From Rhizobium grahamii (GTDB lineage: Bacteria; Pseudomonadota; Alphaproteobacteria; Rhizobiales; Rhizobiaceae), in NCBI RefSeq assembly GCF_009498215.1, contig NZ_CP043498.1, positions 1,488,001 to 1,552,000 on the forward strand: DNA of 64,000 nucleotides. Direction: 5' to 3'. Under the pieces are notes generated by a model, which ran no database searches, was not told the DNA's origin, and was given only the letters and a program-made list of their open reading frames with translations. The position numbers and the translations under genes are program-made. How positions within the stretch are numbered: the first letter of the stretch is position 1; every line of letters starts with the position of its first letter. Positions 20,997-30,734 of this stretch are shown here, piece after piece.

Positions 20997-23102
20997 ATGC
21001 GCCCCGCCATACTCGATCCGTTGTTTTCACCTGTTTCCGCCCTGCCCGGCGTCGGTCCCAAGATCGCCGAACTGCTGGTGAAATTGCTCGGGCGGGAGAC
21101 GCCCGATGACACCCGCGTCGTGGATCTGCTGTTCCACGCGCCTCATTCGCTGATCGACCGCCGCAATCAGCCGGGCATTGCCCTCGCCCCGCAGGGTGCC
21201 ATCGTGACGGTCACGGGGCGCGTCGACCGCCATCAGGCGCCGCCGCGCGGAAAGAGCAACATCCCTTATCGCGTCAACCTGCACGACGAAACCGGCGAGC
21301 TCACGCTCGTCTTCTTCCGCGGTCAGGCAGCGTGGCTCGAAAAGCAGCTGCCGCTTGACGAGGAGGTCACCGTCAGCGGCAAGATCGACTGGTTCAACGG
21401 CCGTGCGTCGATGGTCCATCCCGACTACATCGTGAAGGCCAGCGAAGCCGAAAACCTGCCCCTCGTCGAGCCGATCTATCCGCTCACGGCGGGTCTTTCG
21501 CCGAAGACATTGCGCAAGATCATCGAAGCAGCACTGCCACGCGCGCCGGAACTGCCGGAGTGGATCGACCTCGCGCTCGCGCAGAAGCAGGGCCTGCCGA
21601 CGATCGCGGACGCGTTCCACGGGTTGCATGAACCACGCGACCCGTCGGATATCGACCCGCAGGCGCCTGCCCGCCGCCGCCTCGCCTATGACGAGTTCCT
21701 GGCCGGCCAGTTGTCGCTCAGCCTGGTGCGCCAGCGGCTGCGCAAGGTGGCGGGTCAGCCTGTTCATGCGACAGGCCGGCTCAGCGCCCAGATCCTGCAG
21801 GCTCTGCCGTTCTCGCCGACATCGAGCCAGAACGCGGCGATTGCCGATATCCTGAAGGACATGGCCGGCGAGGATCGCATGTTGCGCCTGCTGCAGGGCG
21901 ACGTCGGTTCCGGCAAGACACTGGTCGCCCTCATGTCGATGGCGGCTGTCATCGAGAGCGGTGGCCAGGCGGTCCTGATGGCGCCGACCGAGATCCTAGC
22001 CCGTCAGCATTATGCAACGATCTCCAAATTTGCCGCCTCTGCCGGTTTGGGCATCGAGGTACTCACCGGCCGCACCAAGGGTCGGGAGCGCGAAGATATC
22101 CTCGAAAGGATCGCATCCGGCGACGCACAAATCATCATCGGTACTCACGCCCTCTTCCAGGACAGCGTCAACTATCGCAACCTCATGCTGGCCGTGGTCG
22201 ACGAGCAGCATCGCTTTGGCGTCCACCAGCGCCTCAGACTGACGGCCAAGGGTATCACGCCGCACATGCTCGTCATGACCGCGACGCCGATCCCGCGAAC
22301 CCTCGTGCTCGCTGCCTTCGGTGACATGGACGTCTCGAAGCTGACGGAGAAGCCGGCCGGCCGGAAGCCGATACAGACAATCACCGTTCCGACGGAACGC
22401 ACCGGCGAGATCGTCGGTCGCCTGAAAAGCGCCTTGGCCGAAGGCAAGAAGGCCTACTGGATCTGCCCGCTCGTCGAAGAGTCCGAGGAAAGCGATCTGA
22501 TGTCGGTCGAGGAGCGTCATGCGACGCTGGTCTCGTCTATTGGCCCCGGCATCGGCCTGATCCACGGCCGGATGAGCGGTCCGGAAAAAGACGCCGTCAT
22601 GATGGCCTTCAAGAATGGCGAGACCCGCTTGCTTGTCGCCACTACAGTGGTGGAAGTCGGCGTCGATGTTCCCGATGCGACGATCATGGTGATCGAGCAC
22701 GCTGAACGCTTCGGCCTGGCGCAGCTGCATCAGCTTCGCGGTCGTGTCGGACGCGGCGACGAGGCCTCGACGTGCATCCTGCTCTACAAGGGACCGCTCG
22801 GAGAGACAGGCCACGCGCGCCTGTCGATCATGCGCGAAACCGAAGACGGCTTCCGCATCGCCGAGGAAGATCTGAAACTGCGCGGCGAAGGCGAACTGCT
22901 CGGTACGCGCCAGTCCGGAACACCGGGCTTTCGCATCGCGAGCCTCGAGGCCCATGCCGATCTTCTGGAAATTGCACGCCGCGATGCGGCCTATCTGATC
23001 GAGCGCGATCCCGATCTCTCCAGCGAGCGCGGCCAGGCCGTCCGCACGCTGCTTTACCTGTTCCGCCGCGACGAAGCGATCCGCTTCCTGCACGCCGGCT
23101 GA
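20997..23102 (+). CDS. recG: ATP-dependent DNA helicase RecG
   Basis: RecG remodels stalled forks and branched recombination intermediates. The 701-residue protein has the N-terminal wedge/OB domain (PGVGPKIAELL, then GAIVTVTGRVDRHQAPPRG). Superfamily 2 helicase motifs follow: LLQGDVGSGKTLVALM, a Walker B reading VVDEQHRFGVHQR, MTATPIPRTL, and TTVVEVGVDVPDATIM with QLRGRVGRG. The C-terminal GTRQSGTPGFRIA segment is typical. I chose the ATG at 20997 (MRPAILDPL). The divergent gap to sdhE is only 92 bp. Confidence 0.97.
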   Translation: MRPAILDPLFSPVSALPGVGPKIAELLVKLLGRETPDDTRVVDLLFHAPHSLIDRRNQPGIALAPQGAIVTVTGRVDRHQAPPRGKSNIPYRVNLHDETGELTLVFFRGQAAWLEKQLPLDEEVTVSGKIDWFNGRASMVHPDYIVKASEAENLPLVEPIYPLTAGLSPKTLRKIIEAALPRAPELPEWIDLALAQKQGLPTIADAFHGLHEPRDPSDIDPQAPARRRLAYDEFLAGQLSLSLVRQRLRKVAGQPVHATGRLSAQILQALPFSPTSSQNAAIADILKDMAGEDRMLRLLQGDVGSGKTLVALMSMAAVIESGGQAVLMAPTEILARQHYATISKFAASAGLGIEVLTGRTKGREREDILERIASGDAQIIIGTHALFQDSVNYRNLMLAVVDEQHRFGVHQRLRLTAKGITPHMLVMTATPIPRTLVLAAFGDMDVSKLTEKPAGRKPIQTITVPTERTGEIVGRLKSALAEGKKAYWICPLVEESEESDLMSVEERHATLVSSIGPGIGLIHGRMSGPEKDAVMMAFKNGETRLLVATTVVEVGVDVPDATIMVIEHAERFGLAQLHQLRGRVGRGDEASTCILLYKGPLGETGHARLSIMRETEDGFRIAEEDLKLRGEGELLGTRQSGTPGFRIASLEAHADLLEIARRDAAYLIERDPDLSSERGQAVRTLLYLFRRDEAIRFLHAG

Positions 23103-23176
23103 TAGCCGGTATCACCGATCGGTGAAAACAGCATCAGATACCGCTGCGCGACATCAGCCGCGCAGCGGTCCAATCC

Positions 23177-25051
23177 TTAGATCTGAGCGCCACGAGCCTT
23201 CGTCGTGGCATCAAACGCCTTCCGGACATATGCATCGCGCCCGTAGACATCGTCGAAGTACTGAACGACGCCGTCCTTGTTCGGCCATGCCGTGAAGTAG
23301 GCGATGTAGATCGGGAACTTCTGCGGCACCTGCACGGCGTGGTTCTTGCCGGTGGCGATTTCCTGGCCGATCTTCTCGACCGTCGTTCCGAGCACCGCCG
23401 CCGCCATCGCGCGCGGATCGGCGAGACGCACGCAACCGTGGCTGAGAGCCCGCATGTCGCGCTTGAAGAAGCTCTTGGACGGCGTGTCGTGCATGTAGAT
23501 GGCATGCGCGTTCGGGAACAGGATCTTCAGTTCGCCCAGCGCATTGTCACCGCTTGGTGGCTGACGCACGGAAATGTTCGAGGTCGAACCGTACCAGTCG
23601 ACGCTCGACGACGGAACCGCCTTGCCGCCGACGGCGACTTCGTAACCCATGCGATCGAGATAGTTCGGGTCGGAGCGCAGCTTCGGCAGCATCTCGTTGA
23701 TGATGATCGACTGCGGAACGCCCCAGAACGGATTGAACTCGACCGTCTGGACCTGATCCTGGAAGAAGAAGGTCTGATGCGACGGCTGGCCGATCACCAC
23801 CCGCATCGACAACTGTTCCTTGTTGTCGTTGTGATAGTAGACCATGTAGGCCGGCTGATTGATGAAGACGTAGCGCGAGCCGAGGTCGTTCGGCAGCCAG
23901 CGCGCCTGTTCCATGGCAACGACGAGCTTCTCGACCTTGGCGCCATTGCTGTCGCCGCCGGTCATGACACGAACGGTCGCCTGCCCGATGACACCGTCAG
24001 GCTTCAGACCGCGCTCCTTCTGGAAAGCCTCGACCAGCGAGACGATCTCTGGCGAATACTCGGTGCCACCGGCATAGGACGAAAGTGTCGCCGCATTCTC
24101 GCTCTTCAGCGCAGCCGAACCGTGCTTGTCGATCGCCTTGACGATATTCGGGATCGCGGCGGACGTGTCGCCCGGACGCAGCAGGCCGCTGAGCTCGATC
24201 TTGATCGGCTGCTCGATGTGGCCCTCGCCCTGGAGCTTTGCCAGTTCGGCCTTCAACGCAGCAAATTGCGGACCATCAGGCGTGCGGCTGCCGAGATAGG
24301 CGCCGACATCGGGGCTCATCCGCGCCAGCTTCAGCACCGGATCGAGCTTCACTGTCTTGCGGGCGAAATCGTGATAGCCGGACAGCTTGTTCGGATCGAC
24401 GCGCCCACGACCGGTATCCTGCACATAGGCGAGAACCTTGGCGGAAAGCTCGAGTTCGAACTGCGTCAGCGCGCGATCACGCACGGCCGGGTCCGGATTT
24501 GCCGGATCGACCGCCGGGGCGGTTACCGCGTAATCGGCGGGATCGAGGCCAACCGAGCCGACACCAGCCAGGAAGGCCATGGCGGCCTTGGCGCGATCGT
24601 TGATTTCGGTACCGCTCACCCAGACGAGCGGGTTCTTCGCGTCGCTGTAATAGGTTTCGAGCGCCTTTGCGACCTCGACCGGCGCGCGCACCTTGGCCTC
24701 GATCAGGTAGCGGCGCTGCACGCTGGGAGCAGGCTGCGCGTCGCCGGTGGCAGCCACGACGGCGCCGGTCACGACGGGATCCGTGAACTTTCCGGTATCG
24801 ACGAACCGCATCGCGTCCGGCTTGTAGGTATAATATTGCGGTGACGAAACCTTCGGCAACGGCGCGGACGGCGACTGCTCGGCCATCGGCGGCATGGTCG
24901 GCGCCGGATTGATGATCGTGCTCTGGGTACGGGCGCGATCGCCGCGGATCATGTCCATCAGCGTATAGGCATGCGCCGGCGTCACTCCGAAGGCCGCAGC
25001 GCCGCAGGACAGTGCGAGTGCGGAAACCGCACCTTTGAAGAAGAATTTCAT
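23177..25051 (-). CDS. L,D-transpeptidase, YcbB/LdtD type
   Basis: This 624-residue exported enzyme cross-links peptidoglycan at 3-3 bonds or attaches proteins to it. A signal peptide spans about residues 1-28 (ending THAHA-like TPAHA). The scaffold domain is followed by a peptidoglycan-binding module (SLVEAFQKERGLKPDGVIGQATV). The YkuD catalytic domain comes last, with the signature SHGCVRLADP and nucleophile C540. The order and length match E. coli YcbB (615 residues) rather than the shorter ErfK group. The region between signal and scaffold is proline/serine-rich. It is convergent with recG and divergent from fumC. Confidence 0.93.
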   Translation of the reverse strand: MKFFFKGAVSALALSCGAAAFGVTPAHAYTLMDMIRGDRARTQSTIINPAPTMPPMAEQSPSAPLPKVSSPQYYTYKPDAMRFVDTGKFTDPVVTGAVVAATGDAQPAPSVQRRYLIEAKVRAPVEVAKALETYYSDAKNPLVWVSGTEINDRAKAAMAFLAGVGSVGLDPADYAVTAPAVDPANPDPAVRDRALTQFELELSAKVLAYVQDTGRGRVDPNKLSGYHDFARKTVKLDPVLKLARMSPDVGAYLGSRTPDGPQFAALKAELAKLQGEGHIEQPIKIELSGLLRPGDTSAAIPNIVKAIDKHGSAALKSENAATLSSYAGGTEYSPEIVSLVEAFQKERGLKPDGVIGQATVRVMTGGDSNGAKVEKLVVAMEQARWLPNDLGSRYVFINQPAYMVYYHNDNKEQLSMRVVIGQPSHQTFFFQDQVQTVEFNPFWGVPQSIIINEMLPKLRSDPNYLDRMGYEVAVGGKAVPSSSVDWYGSTSNISVRQPPSGDNALGELKILFPNAHAIYMHDTPSKSFFKRDMRALSHGCVRLADPRAMAAAVLGTTVEKIGQEIATGKNHAVQVPQKFPIYIAYFTAWPNKDGVVQYFDDVYGRDAYVRKAFDATTKARGAQI

Positions 25052-25454
25052 GCTTTTTCCAGTCCCAGTGTCATGCTTGTCTTAAATCATGGGCAAGAGC
25101 CCAGTTCAGAACTCGTCTTATCCCGGCGCCAGCCGGTCACATGGCAGAAAGCAGCCAGCATCGCCAGCCTCGAAGAATTCAATCTTCGGTAACGCAGCAC
25201 AGCCGCCGCCAGAACTCAATTCACACAAAATTATGAAATTATTGGTTAATTTTTTACTCTATTTTCGCATCCAGACACAGTTGCCAAAAAGACGCTGGAC
25301 TATAAAAAGTCTGACGTGGCGCAAATGCCACTGCCGATTTCGCGCCATAACATGACTTCAATATTCATATTTCAATTTCTCCCAGTTTTCTTGGCGCCGT
25401 TTCAGACCTATAAGACCGCATCTCGCATTGCAGACGCGTAAGAAAGGCTCGGCC
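25052..25454. promoter_or_regulatory. Divergent ldt / fumC intergenic region
   Basis: These 403 bases contain no supported gene. The half nearest fumC is clearly AT-rich (runs of A/T around 25225-25265) and presumably carries the fumC promoter. TTGCCA near 25280 and TATAAA near 25300 look like promoter boxes but are spaced too closely for a confident call. I see no repeat or RNA structure. Confidence 0.45.
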
Positions 25455-26846
25455 ATGACCTCCACCCGCACCGAAACCGATACATTCGGCCCGATCGAAG
25501 TTGAGAATGACAAGTATTGGGGAGCGCAGGCGCAGCGCTCGCTCGGGAACTTCAAGATTGGCTGGGAAAAGCAGCCCGCATCGATCGTTCGCGCCCTCGG
25601 CGTCGTCAAGCAGGCAGCCGCTCGCACGAACATGGCGCTTGGCCAGCTTTCGCCAGAAATCGGCAACCCCATCGTCGCGGCCGCACAGGAAGTCGTCGAC
25701 GGTAAGCTCAACGAGCACTTCCCGCTCGTCGTCTGGCAGACCGGATCCGGCACTCAATCGAACATGAATGCCAATGAAGTGATCTCCAACCGCGCAATCG
25801 AGATGCTCGGCGGCGTCATGGGCTCGAAGAAGCCGGTACATCCAAACGATCACGTCAACATGAGTCAGTCGTCGAACGACACCTATCCGACGGCGATGCA
25901 CATCGCCTGCGCCGAGCAGATCGTTCGCCACCTGCTCCCGAGCCTGAAGCACCTGCACGCCGCGCTCGACATGAAGGTCACCGAGTTCAGCCACATCATC
26001 AAGATCGGCCGCACCCACACGCAGGACGCGACGCCGCTGACGCTCGGCCAGGAATTTTCGGGCTATGCCGCACAGGTCGGCTCCGCCATCAAGCGCATCG
26101 AACTCACACTGCCGGGTCTCTGCGAACTGGCGCAGGGCGGTACCGCCGTCGGCACCGGCCTCAACGCGCCGGTTGGATTTGCCGAGAAGGTCGCGGAAGA
26201 GATTGCCGCGATCACCGGCCTGCCGTTCGTGACGGCGCCGAACAAGTTCGAGGCGCTGGCTGCCCACGACTCGATGGTCTTCAGCCACGGCGCCATCAAC
26301 GCCGCTGCTGCCGCGCTCTTCAAGATCGCCAACGACATCCGCCTGCTGGGCTCCGGCCCGCGCGCCGGCCTCGGTGAACTGGCCCTGCCGGAGAACGAAC
26401 CCGGCTCCTCGATCATGCCGGGCAAGGTCAACCCGACGCAGTGCGAAGCGCTGACCCAGGTCTGCGTCCACATCTTCGGCAACAACGCTGCGCTTACCTT
26501 CGCCGACAGCCAGGGCCACTTCGAGCTCAACGTCTACAATCCGATGATGGCCTACAACTTCCTGCAGTCGGTCCAGCTGCTCGCCGATGCCGCGGTCTCC
26601 TTCACCGACAATTGCATCGTCGGCATCGAGGCTCGCGAGGACAACATCAGGAAGGGCGTCGAGAATTCGCTGATGCTGGTCACCGCCCTGAACGGCAGGC
26701 TCGGCTACGACATCTGCGCCAAGATCGCCAAGACCGCCCACAAGAACGGCACGACGCTTCGCGAGGAAGCCGTTGGCGGCGGCTATCTGACGAACGAGGA
26801 ATTCGATCAGTATGTCCGCCCTGAGACCATGATCGGCCCGAAGTAA
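25455..26846 (+). CDS. fumC: Fumarate hydratase, class II
   Basis: FumC is the iron-independent, oxygen-stable fumarase of the TCA cycle (fumarate to L-malate). The 463-residue protein has [54 protein letters not shown] and the signature [13 protein letters not shown]. All are diagnostic of the fumarase/aspartase superfamily and of the FumC branch. AGAAAGG precedes the ATG at 25455; a longer frame starting at 25428 would skip this site. A strong terminator separates it from the following class I fumarase. Confidence 0.97.
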   Translation: MTSTRTETDTFGPIEVENDKYWGAQAQRSLGNFKIGWEKQPASIVRALGVVKQAAARTNMALGQLSPEIGNPIVAAAQEVVDGKLNEHFPLVVWQTGSGTQSNMNANEVISNRAIEMLGGVMGSKKPVHPNDHVNMSQSSNDTYPTAMHIACAEQIVRHLLPSLKHLHAALDMKVTEFSHIIKIGRTHTQDATPLTLGQEFSGYAAQVGSAIKRIELTLPGLCELAQGGTAVGTGLNAPVGFAEKVAEEIAAITGLPFVTAPNKFEALAAHDSMVFSHGAINAAAAALFKIANDIRLLGSGPRAGLGELALPENEPGSSIMPGKVNPTQCEALTQVCVHIFGNNAALTFADSQGHFELNVYNPMMAYNFLQSVQLLADAAVSFTDNCIVGIEAREDNIRKGVENSLMLVTALNGRLGYDICAKIAKTAHKNGTTLREEAVGGGYLTNEEFDQYVRPETMIGPK

Positions 26847-26864
26847 GTCCTCACTCAACAATCG

Positions 26865-26890
26865 ACACCGCCGCTCTGCGGCGGTGTTTC
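26865..26890 (+). terminator. Terminator of fumC
   Basis: ACACCGCCGC-TCT-GCGGCGGTGT is a 10-bp perfect hairpin followed by TTC, 18 bases after the fumC stop. It makes independent transcription of the next fumarase gene likely. Confidence 0.85.
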
Positions 26891-26993
26891 CAGCGATTTT
26901 CATGACTAAAACAGACTAGTTTTAGAATTATTGCAATTGCGAAGACGCCCGAATAGACCATCTGCGATTTCGGTCCGCATGAAAGGTCCTTCG

Positions 26994-28601
26994 ATGGCTG
27001 ACGATCTTTTCCCCCTCAGCAAAGACTCCACCCAATACCGCAAGATCAGCAGCGACTACGTCTCTGTCGACAGCTTCAAGGGACAGGATATCCTGACCGT
27101 CGAGCCGGAAGGCATCCGCCTGCTTGCCGAAACGGCCTTTGCCGACATCAACCATCTCCTGCGGCCCGGCCACCTGAAGCAGCTCGCCTCGATCCTCGAA
27201 GATCCTGAGGCGACCGACAACGATCGCTTCGTTGCCTATGACCTGCTGAAGAACGCCAACATCGCCGCCGGCGGCATCCTGCCGATGTGCCAGGACACGG
27301 GCACGGCGATCATCATGGGCAAGAAGGGCCGCTGCGTCTGGACCGAAGGTGAGGATTACTCGGCTCTCGCCAAGGGCGTCATGGACGCCTACGAGAAGAA
27401 GAACCTGCGCTATTCGCAGCTCGCGCCGATCAAGATGTTCGAGGAACGGAACACCAAGAACAACCTGCCGGCCCAGATCGACATCTACGAGGAAGGCACT
27501 GACAGCTACGACTTCCTGTTCGTCGCCAAGGGCGGCGGCTCGGCCAACAAGACCTTCCTCTATCAGGGCACACCGTCGCTTCTGACCCATGACCGGATGA
27601 TCGACTTCCTCAAGGAGAAGATCCTCACGCTCGGTACGGCAGCCTGTCCCCCCTACCATCTGGCGATCGTCATCGGCGGCACCTCGGCCGAGATGAACCT
27701 GAAGACCGTCAAGCTCGCCTCGACCCGTTACCTCGACGACCTTCCGACTGAAGGCTCCGAAAGCGGCCACGCCTTCCGCGACATCGAGATGGAGAAGGAA
27801 ATCCACAAGCTGACGCAGCAGATGGGCGTCGGCGCGCAATTCGGCGGCAAGTATTTCTGTCATGACGTCCGCGTCATCCGTCTGCCCCGCCACGGCGCCT
27901 CGCTGCCGATCGGCCTCGGCGTCTCCTGTTCCGCCGACCGCCAGGCGAAGGGCAAGATCACCCGCGACGGCATCTTCGTCGAGCAGCTGGAGACGGATCC
28001 CTCGAAGTACATGCCCGAGATCGACGAGTCGAAGCTCTCGGACTCGATGGTCCGCATCGACCTGAACCAGCCGATGCCGGCAATCCTGGCCGAACTGAGC
28101 AAGCATCCGGTCAAGACCCGCCTGTCGCTGACCGGCACCATCATCGTCGCCCGCGACCTCGCCCACGCCAAGATCCGTGAGCGGCTGGAAAAGGGCGAAG
28201 GCATGCCTGAATACATGAAGAACCATCCGGTCTATTATGCCGGCCCGGCCAAGACGCCGGCAGGCTACGCCTCCGGCTCCTTCGGCCCGACCACGGCCGG
28301 CCGCATGGACAGCTACGTCGATCAGTTCCAGTCTTTCGGCGGATCCATGGTCATGCTTGCCAAGGGCAACCGCTCCCGCGCCGTGCGCGAAGCCTGCAAG
28401 ACGCACGGCGGCTTCTACCTCGGCTCGATCGGCGGACCGGCCGCGCGCCTCGCCCAGGATTGCATCAGGAAGGTCGAGGCTCTGGAATACCAGGAACTCG
28501 GCATGGAAGCGGTCTGGAGGATCGAGGTCGAAGACTTCCCGGCCTTCATCGTTACCGACGACAAGGGCAACGACTTCTTCCAGGAATTCAACCTGGGTTG
28601 A
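26994..28601 (+). CDS. Fumarate hydratase, class I ([4Fe-4S])
   Basis: This 535-residue enzyme catalyses the same reaction as FumC with an oxygen-sensitive [4Fe-4S] cluster. The N-terminal catalytic half (FumA/TtdA-like) and C-terminal half (FumB/TtdB-like) are fused. The three expected cluster cysteines are in [20 protein letters not shown] and GVSCSADRQ. The C-terminal segment has [17 protein letters not shown] chose the ATG at 26994 (MADDLFPL), preceded by AAAGG; an ATG 15 bases upstream is possible. It is unrelated in sequence to the adjacent fumC. Confidence 0.96.
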   Translation: MADDLFPLSKDSTQYRKISSDYVSVDSFKGQDILTVEPEGIRLLAETAFADINHLLRPGHLKQLASILEDPEATDNDRFVAYDLLKNANIAAGGILPMCQDTGTAIIMGKKGRCVWTEGEDYSALAKGVMDAYEKKNLRYSQLAPIKMFEERNTKNNLPAQIDIYEEGTDSYDFLFVAKGGGSANKTFLYQGTPSLLTHDRMIDFLKEKILTLGTAACPPYHLAIVIGGTSAEMNLKTVKLASTRYLDDLPTEGSESGHAFRDIEMEKEIHKLTQQMGVGAQFGGKYFCHDVRVIRLPRHGASLPIGLGVSCSADRQAKGKITRDGIFVEQLETDPSKYMPEIDESKLSDSMVRIDLNQPMPAILAELSKHPVKTRLSLTGTIIVARDLAHAKIRERLEKGEGMPEYMKNHPVYYAGPAKTPAGYASGSFGPTTAGRMDSYVDQFQSFGGSMVMLAKGNRSRAVREACKTHGGFYLGSIGGPAARLAQDCIRKVEALEYQELGMEAVWRIEVEDFPAFIVTDDKGNDFFQEFNLG

Positions 28602-28935
28602 CCCGCTTCGATAACGCGCCGCGGTTGCCTGATGGGCGGCCGCGGCGACTTTCTACCGGCGTTCCTGCAACGCAGTATCGGCAGCCAACGCGGCCGAAAC
28701 GATCCGCAAGAAGTGCGGCTTTCTCATATTTTTTCGTCGTCTACTCGCCTAAGGCGCGATCCGATTTTCGCGATCCCGAAATTCCAAGATAAAAATCAGT
28801 GAGATAAGAAGACGTCATCGTTTCATGAAAAAACTTACATGTAATCTCTGGTATATCCTCCCTTAATCATTTCCCAAGAAATGAAGAGTAAGAAATTAAA
28901 GACTGCTTTTAAGAGTTTCCAAGAGGAGTAGCCGG
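28602..28935. promoter_or_regulatory. Intergenic region before the GGDEF gene
   Basis: These 334 bases hold no gene. Near the start, CGCCGCGG (28617-28624) and CCGCGGCG (28640-28647) form an 8-bp GC hairpin with a 15-nt loop, a likely terminator of the class I fumarase. The last 150 bases are AT-rich and probably contain the promoter of the diguanylate cyclase gene; I cannot place its boxes. Confidence 0.5.
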
Positions 28936-30003
28936 ATGACGACGGCTGTGGCGCCAAAGACCCAGGTTCCCGACGTGGCGAGCCAAATTACCTTTGCCAT
29001 GCGCTCCATGGGTGTCGCGCCTATTCCCCGGAACTACGAACTCTTCTACGAAGCCTATATCGGCTCCAACCCGGCACTGACGCGCGATCTTGCTGCTCTC
29101 GGCAACCACGCCACGCAGGAAGAACTCGACGAACTCGGCGCGCAGTATTTCACGCACAGCCCGGCCCGCGTCTTCGACGACGCTCACACGCGCATCGTCG
29201 CCGAACTGGAAACTCTGCTGAAGGTGCTCCGGCAGGAGCAGACGTCGCTCGAGAGCTACAACAAGCTGCTCGGCGAAACCTACAACCGCATCAACTCGAA
29301 GAACACGACAAGCGCCGAAATCATCCAGAACGCGCTGACGCTTCTGAGCGAGGCCACGGGCGATACCATGGCGCACGGCGAGAAGACCGTGGAGAACGTC
29401 GTTCAGCGCTCGCAGGAAATGGATCAGGTCCGCAAGGAACTCGATGAGTACAAGCGCATCGCCAATACGGACTCGCTGACGCGCCTCGCCAACCGCCGCG
29501 CCTTCGACGACCGTCTGGCCGGCGTCTTCAACAATCCGATGATGCGCCCGATAAGCGCTCTCGTTCTTGCCGACATCGACAACTTCAAGAAGATCAACGA
29601 CACCTACGGTCACCCGGTCGGTGACAAGATCCTCGCGACGGTCGCGTCAGTCATTCGCGCCAACGTTCGCCGGGATATCTTCGTCGCCCGCACCGGCGGC
29701 GAGGAATTTGCCCTCATCATCGAAGGCAATACCGCAGAGGAAGTGATGGGCATGGCGGAACGCATCCGCCGCACGCTGGAAACGACGCCCTTCACCAACT
29801 CCCGCACCAGGATCAATTACGGCCCAGTCACCGTATCCGTCGGCGTCTGCATGGCATCCTATGCCGCCGATGCCGGAGAGCTCTATCACAAGGCTGACGT
29901 CGCCCTTTATGGCGCGAAGAACTCCGGCCGCAACTGCAGCGTCCTGTTCGAAGACGGCATGCAGAAAGACTTCACGAAGAGCTGGCTGATCTACAAGGGC
30001 TGA
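28936..30003 (+). CDS. GGDEF domain protein (probable diguanylate cyclase)
   Basis: The 355-residue protein lacks membrane spans and a signal peptide. The first 170 or so residues are helical with heptad-like stretches and contain PIPRNYELFYEAYIG, a domain shared by rhizobial cytosolic GGDEF proteins. A GGDEF domain follows, starting NTDSLTRLANRRAFDDRL, with the active site ARTGGEEFAL, which is intact (GGEEF), so c-di-GMP synthesis is likely. The inhibitory RxxD site is not at its usual distance: the nearest is RRD seven residues before GGEEF. GAGGAG precedes the ATG. It is probably monocistronic. Confidence 0.93.
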   Translation: MTTAVAPKTQVPDVASQITFAMRSMGVAPIPRNYELFYEAYIGSNPALTRDLAALGNHATQEELDELGAQYFTHSPARVFDDAHTRIVAELETLLKVLRQEQTSLESYNKLLGETYNRINSKNTTSAEIIQNALTLLSEATGDTMAHGEKTVENVVQRSQEMDQVRKELDEYKRIANTDSLTRLANRRAFDDRLAGVFNNPMMRPISALVLADIDNFKKINDTYGHPVGDKILATVASVIRANVRRDIFVARTGGEEFALIIEGNTAEEVMGMAERIRRTLETTPFTNSRTRINYGPVTVSVGVCMASYAADAGELYHKADVALYGAKNSGRNCSVLFEDGMQKDFTKSWLIYKG

Positions 30004-30073
30004 GCCTCAAGACATACAGGTCGATAGCCGGTCGTATCACGCGGCCGGCTTTGTCGTATCTGGTTGTTGCGAT

Positions 30074-30685
30074 TTACCACATCGTCTTGGCCGCACGCTC
30101 CGGCCATTCGCGATCATAGGTCTCGTAATCGAAATCGCCTGTCGCCGCCTTCAGCATCAAGCCGGGGGTCGGAAGGCTTTTCGGATCGATGAATGTTTCG
30201 GGATTCCAGAGCTCGGAACGGATCAGCGCCCGGGCGCACTGGAAGTAGACCTCGTCGATCGCGATGACGATCACGGTGCGCGGATGCTTGCCATCCATCT
30301 CGAAGCTGGAAAGGACGGCTTCGTCGTTTGTCACCACGCCGCGCCCATTGATGCGCATCGTCGTGTTCGAGCCGGGAATGAGAAACATCAGCGCCAGGCG
30401 CGGGTCACGCACGATGTTGGAGAGCGAGTCGACACGGTTGTTGCCGCGCCAATCAGGCATGTGCAGCGTTCGGTCATCGACAATGCGCACCACGCCACCG
30501 ATATCGCCGCGCGGCGAACAGTCGAGCCCTTCAGGGCCAACCGTTGCCAGTGCCACGAAGGGCGAAGCCTCGATCATCTCGCGATAGAGCGGCGTCAGGT
30601 AGTCCGTCACCTTCGCCACCGATGCCTGCGACAGCCCGCCCGCATAGATTGCCGCCAGCTCTTCCACCGTCTCAATGATTTTCAT
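30074..30685 (-). CDS. Pyridoxamine 5'-phosphate oxidase family flavoprotein
   Basis: The 203-residue protein is a split-barrel FMN-binding protein. FVALATVGPEGLDCSPRGD is the beta-strand and phosphate-binding motif of the family. DWRGNNRVDSLSNIVRDPRLALMFLIPG then matches the subgroup annotated as MSMEG_1061-type PPOX proteins rather than PdxH. Substrate and physiological role are unknown. It ends 70 bp from the convergent GGDEF gene and lies just upstream (minus strand) of nothing co-directional except the hydrolase gene 49 bp away, with which it is not obviously an operon. Confidence 0.88.
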   Translation of the reverse strand: MKIIETVEELAAIYAGGLSQASVAKVTDYLTPLYREMIEASPFVALATVGPEGLDCSPRGDIGGVVRIVDDRTLHMPDWRGNNRVDSLSNIVRDPRLALMFLIPGSNTTMRINGRGVVTNDEAVLSSFEMDGKHPRTVIVIAIDEVYFQCARALIRSELWNPETFIDPKSLPTPGLMLKAATGDFDYETYDREWPERAAKTMW

Positions 30686-30734
30686 GATCGTCCCGCCACG
30701 TTGTTCAAGTGGCCCTTAGCCGCCTAAGGTGACG

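Noticed and set aside
29640..29710. A canonical c-di-GMP inhibitory (RxxD) site in the GGDEF protein
   Set aside because: RRD is present but displaced by one residue from the normal distance to GGEEF.
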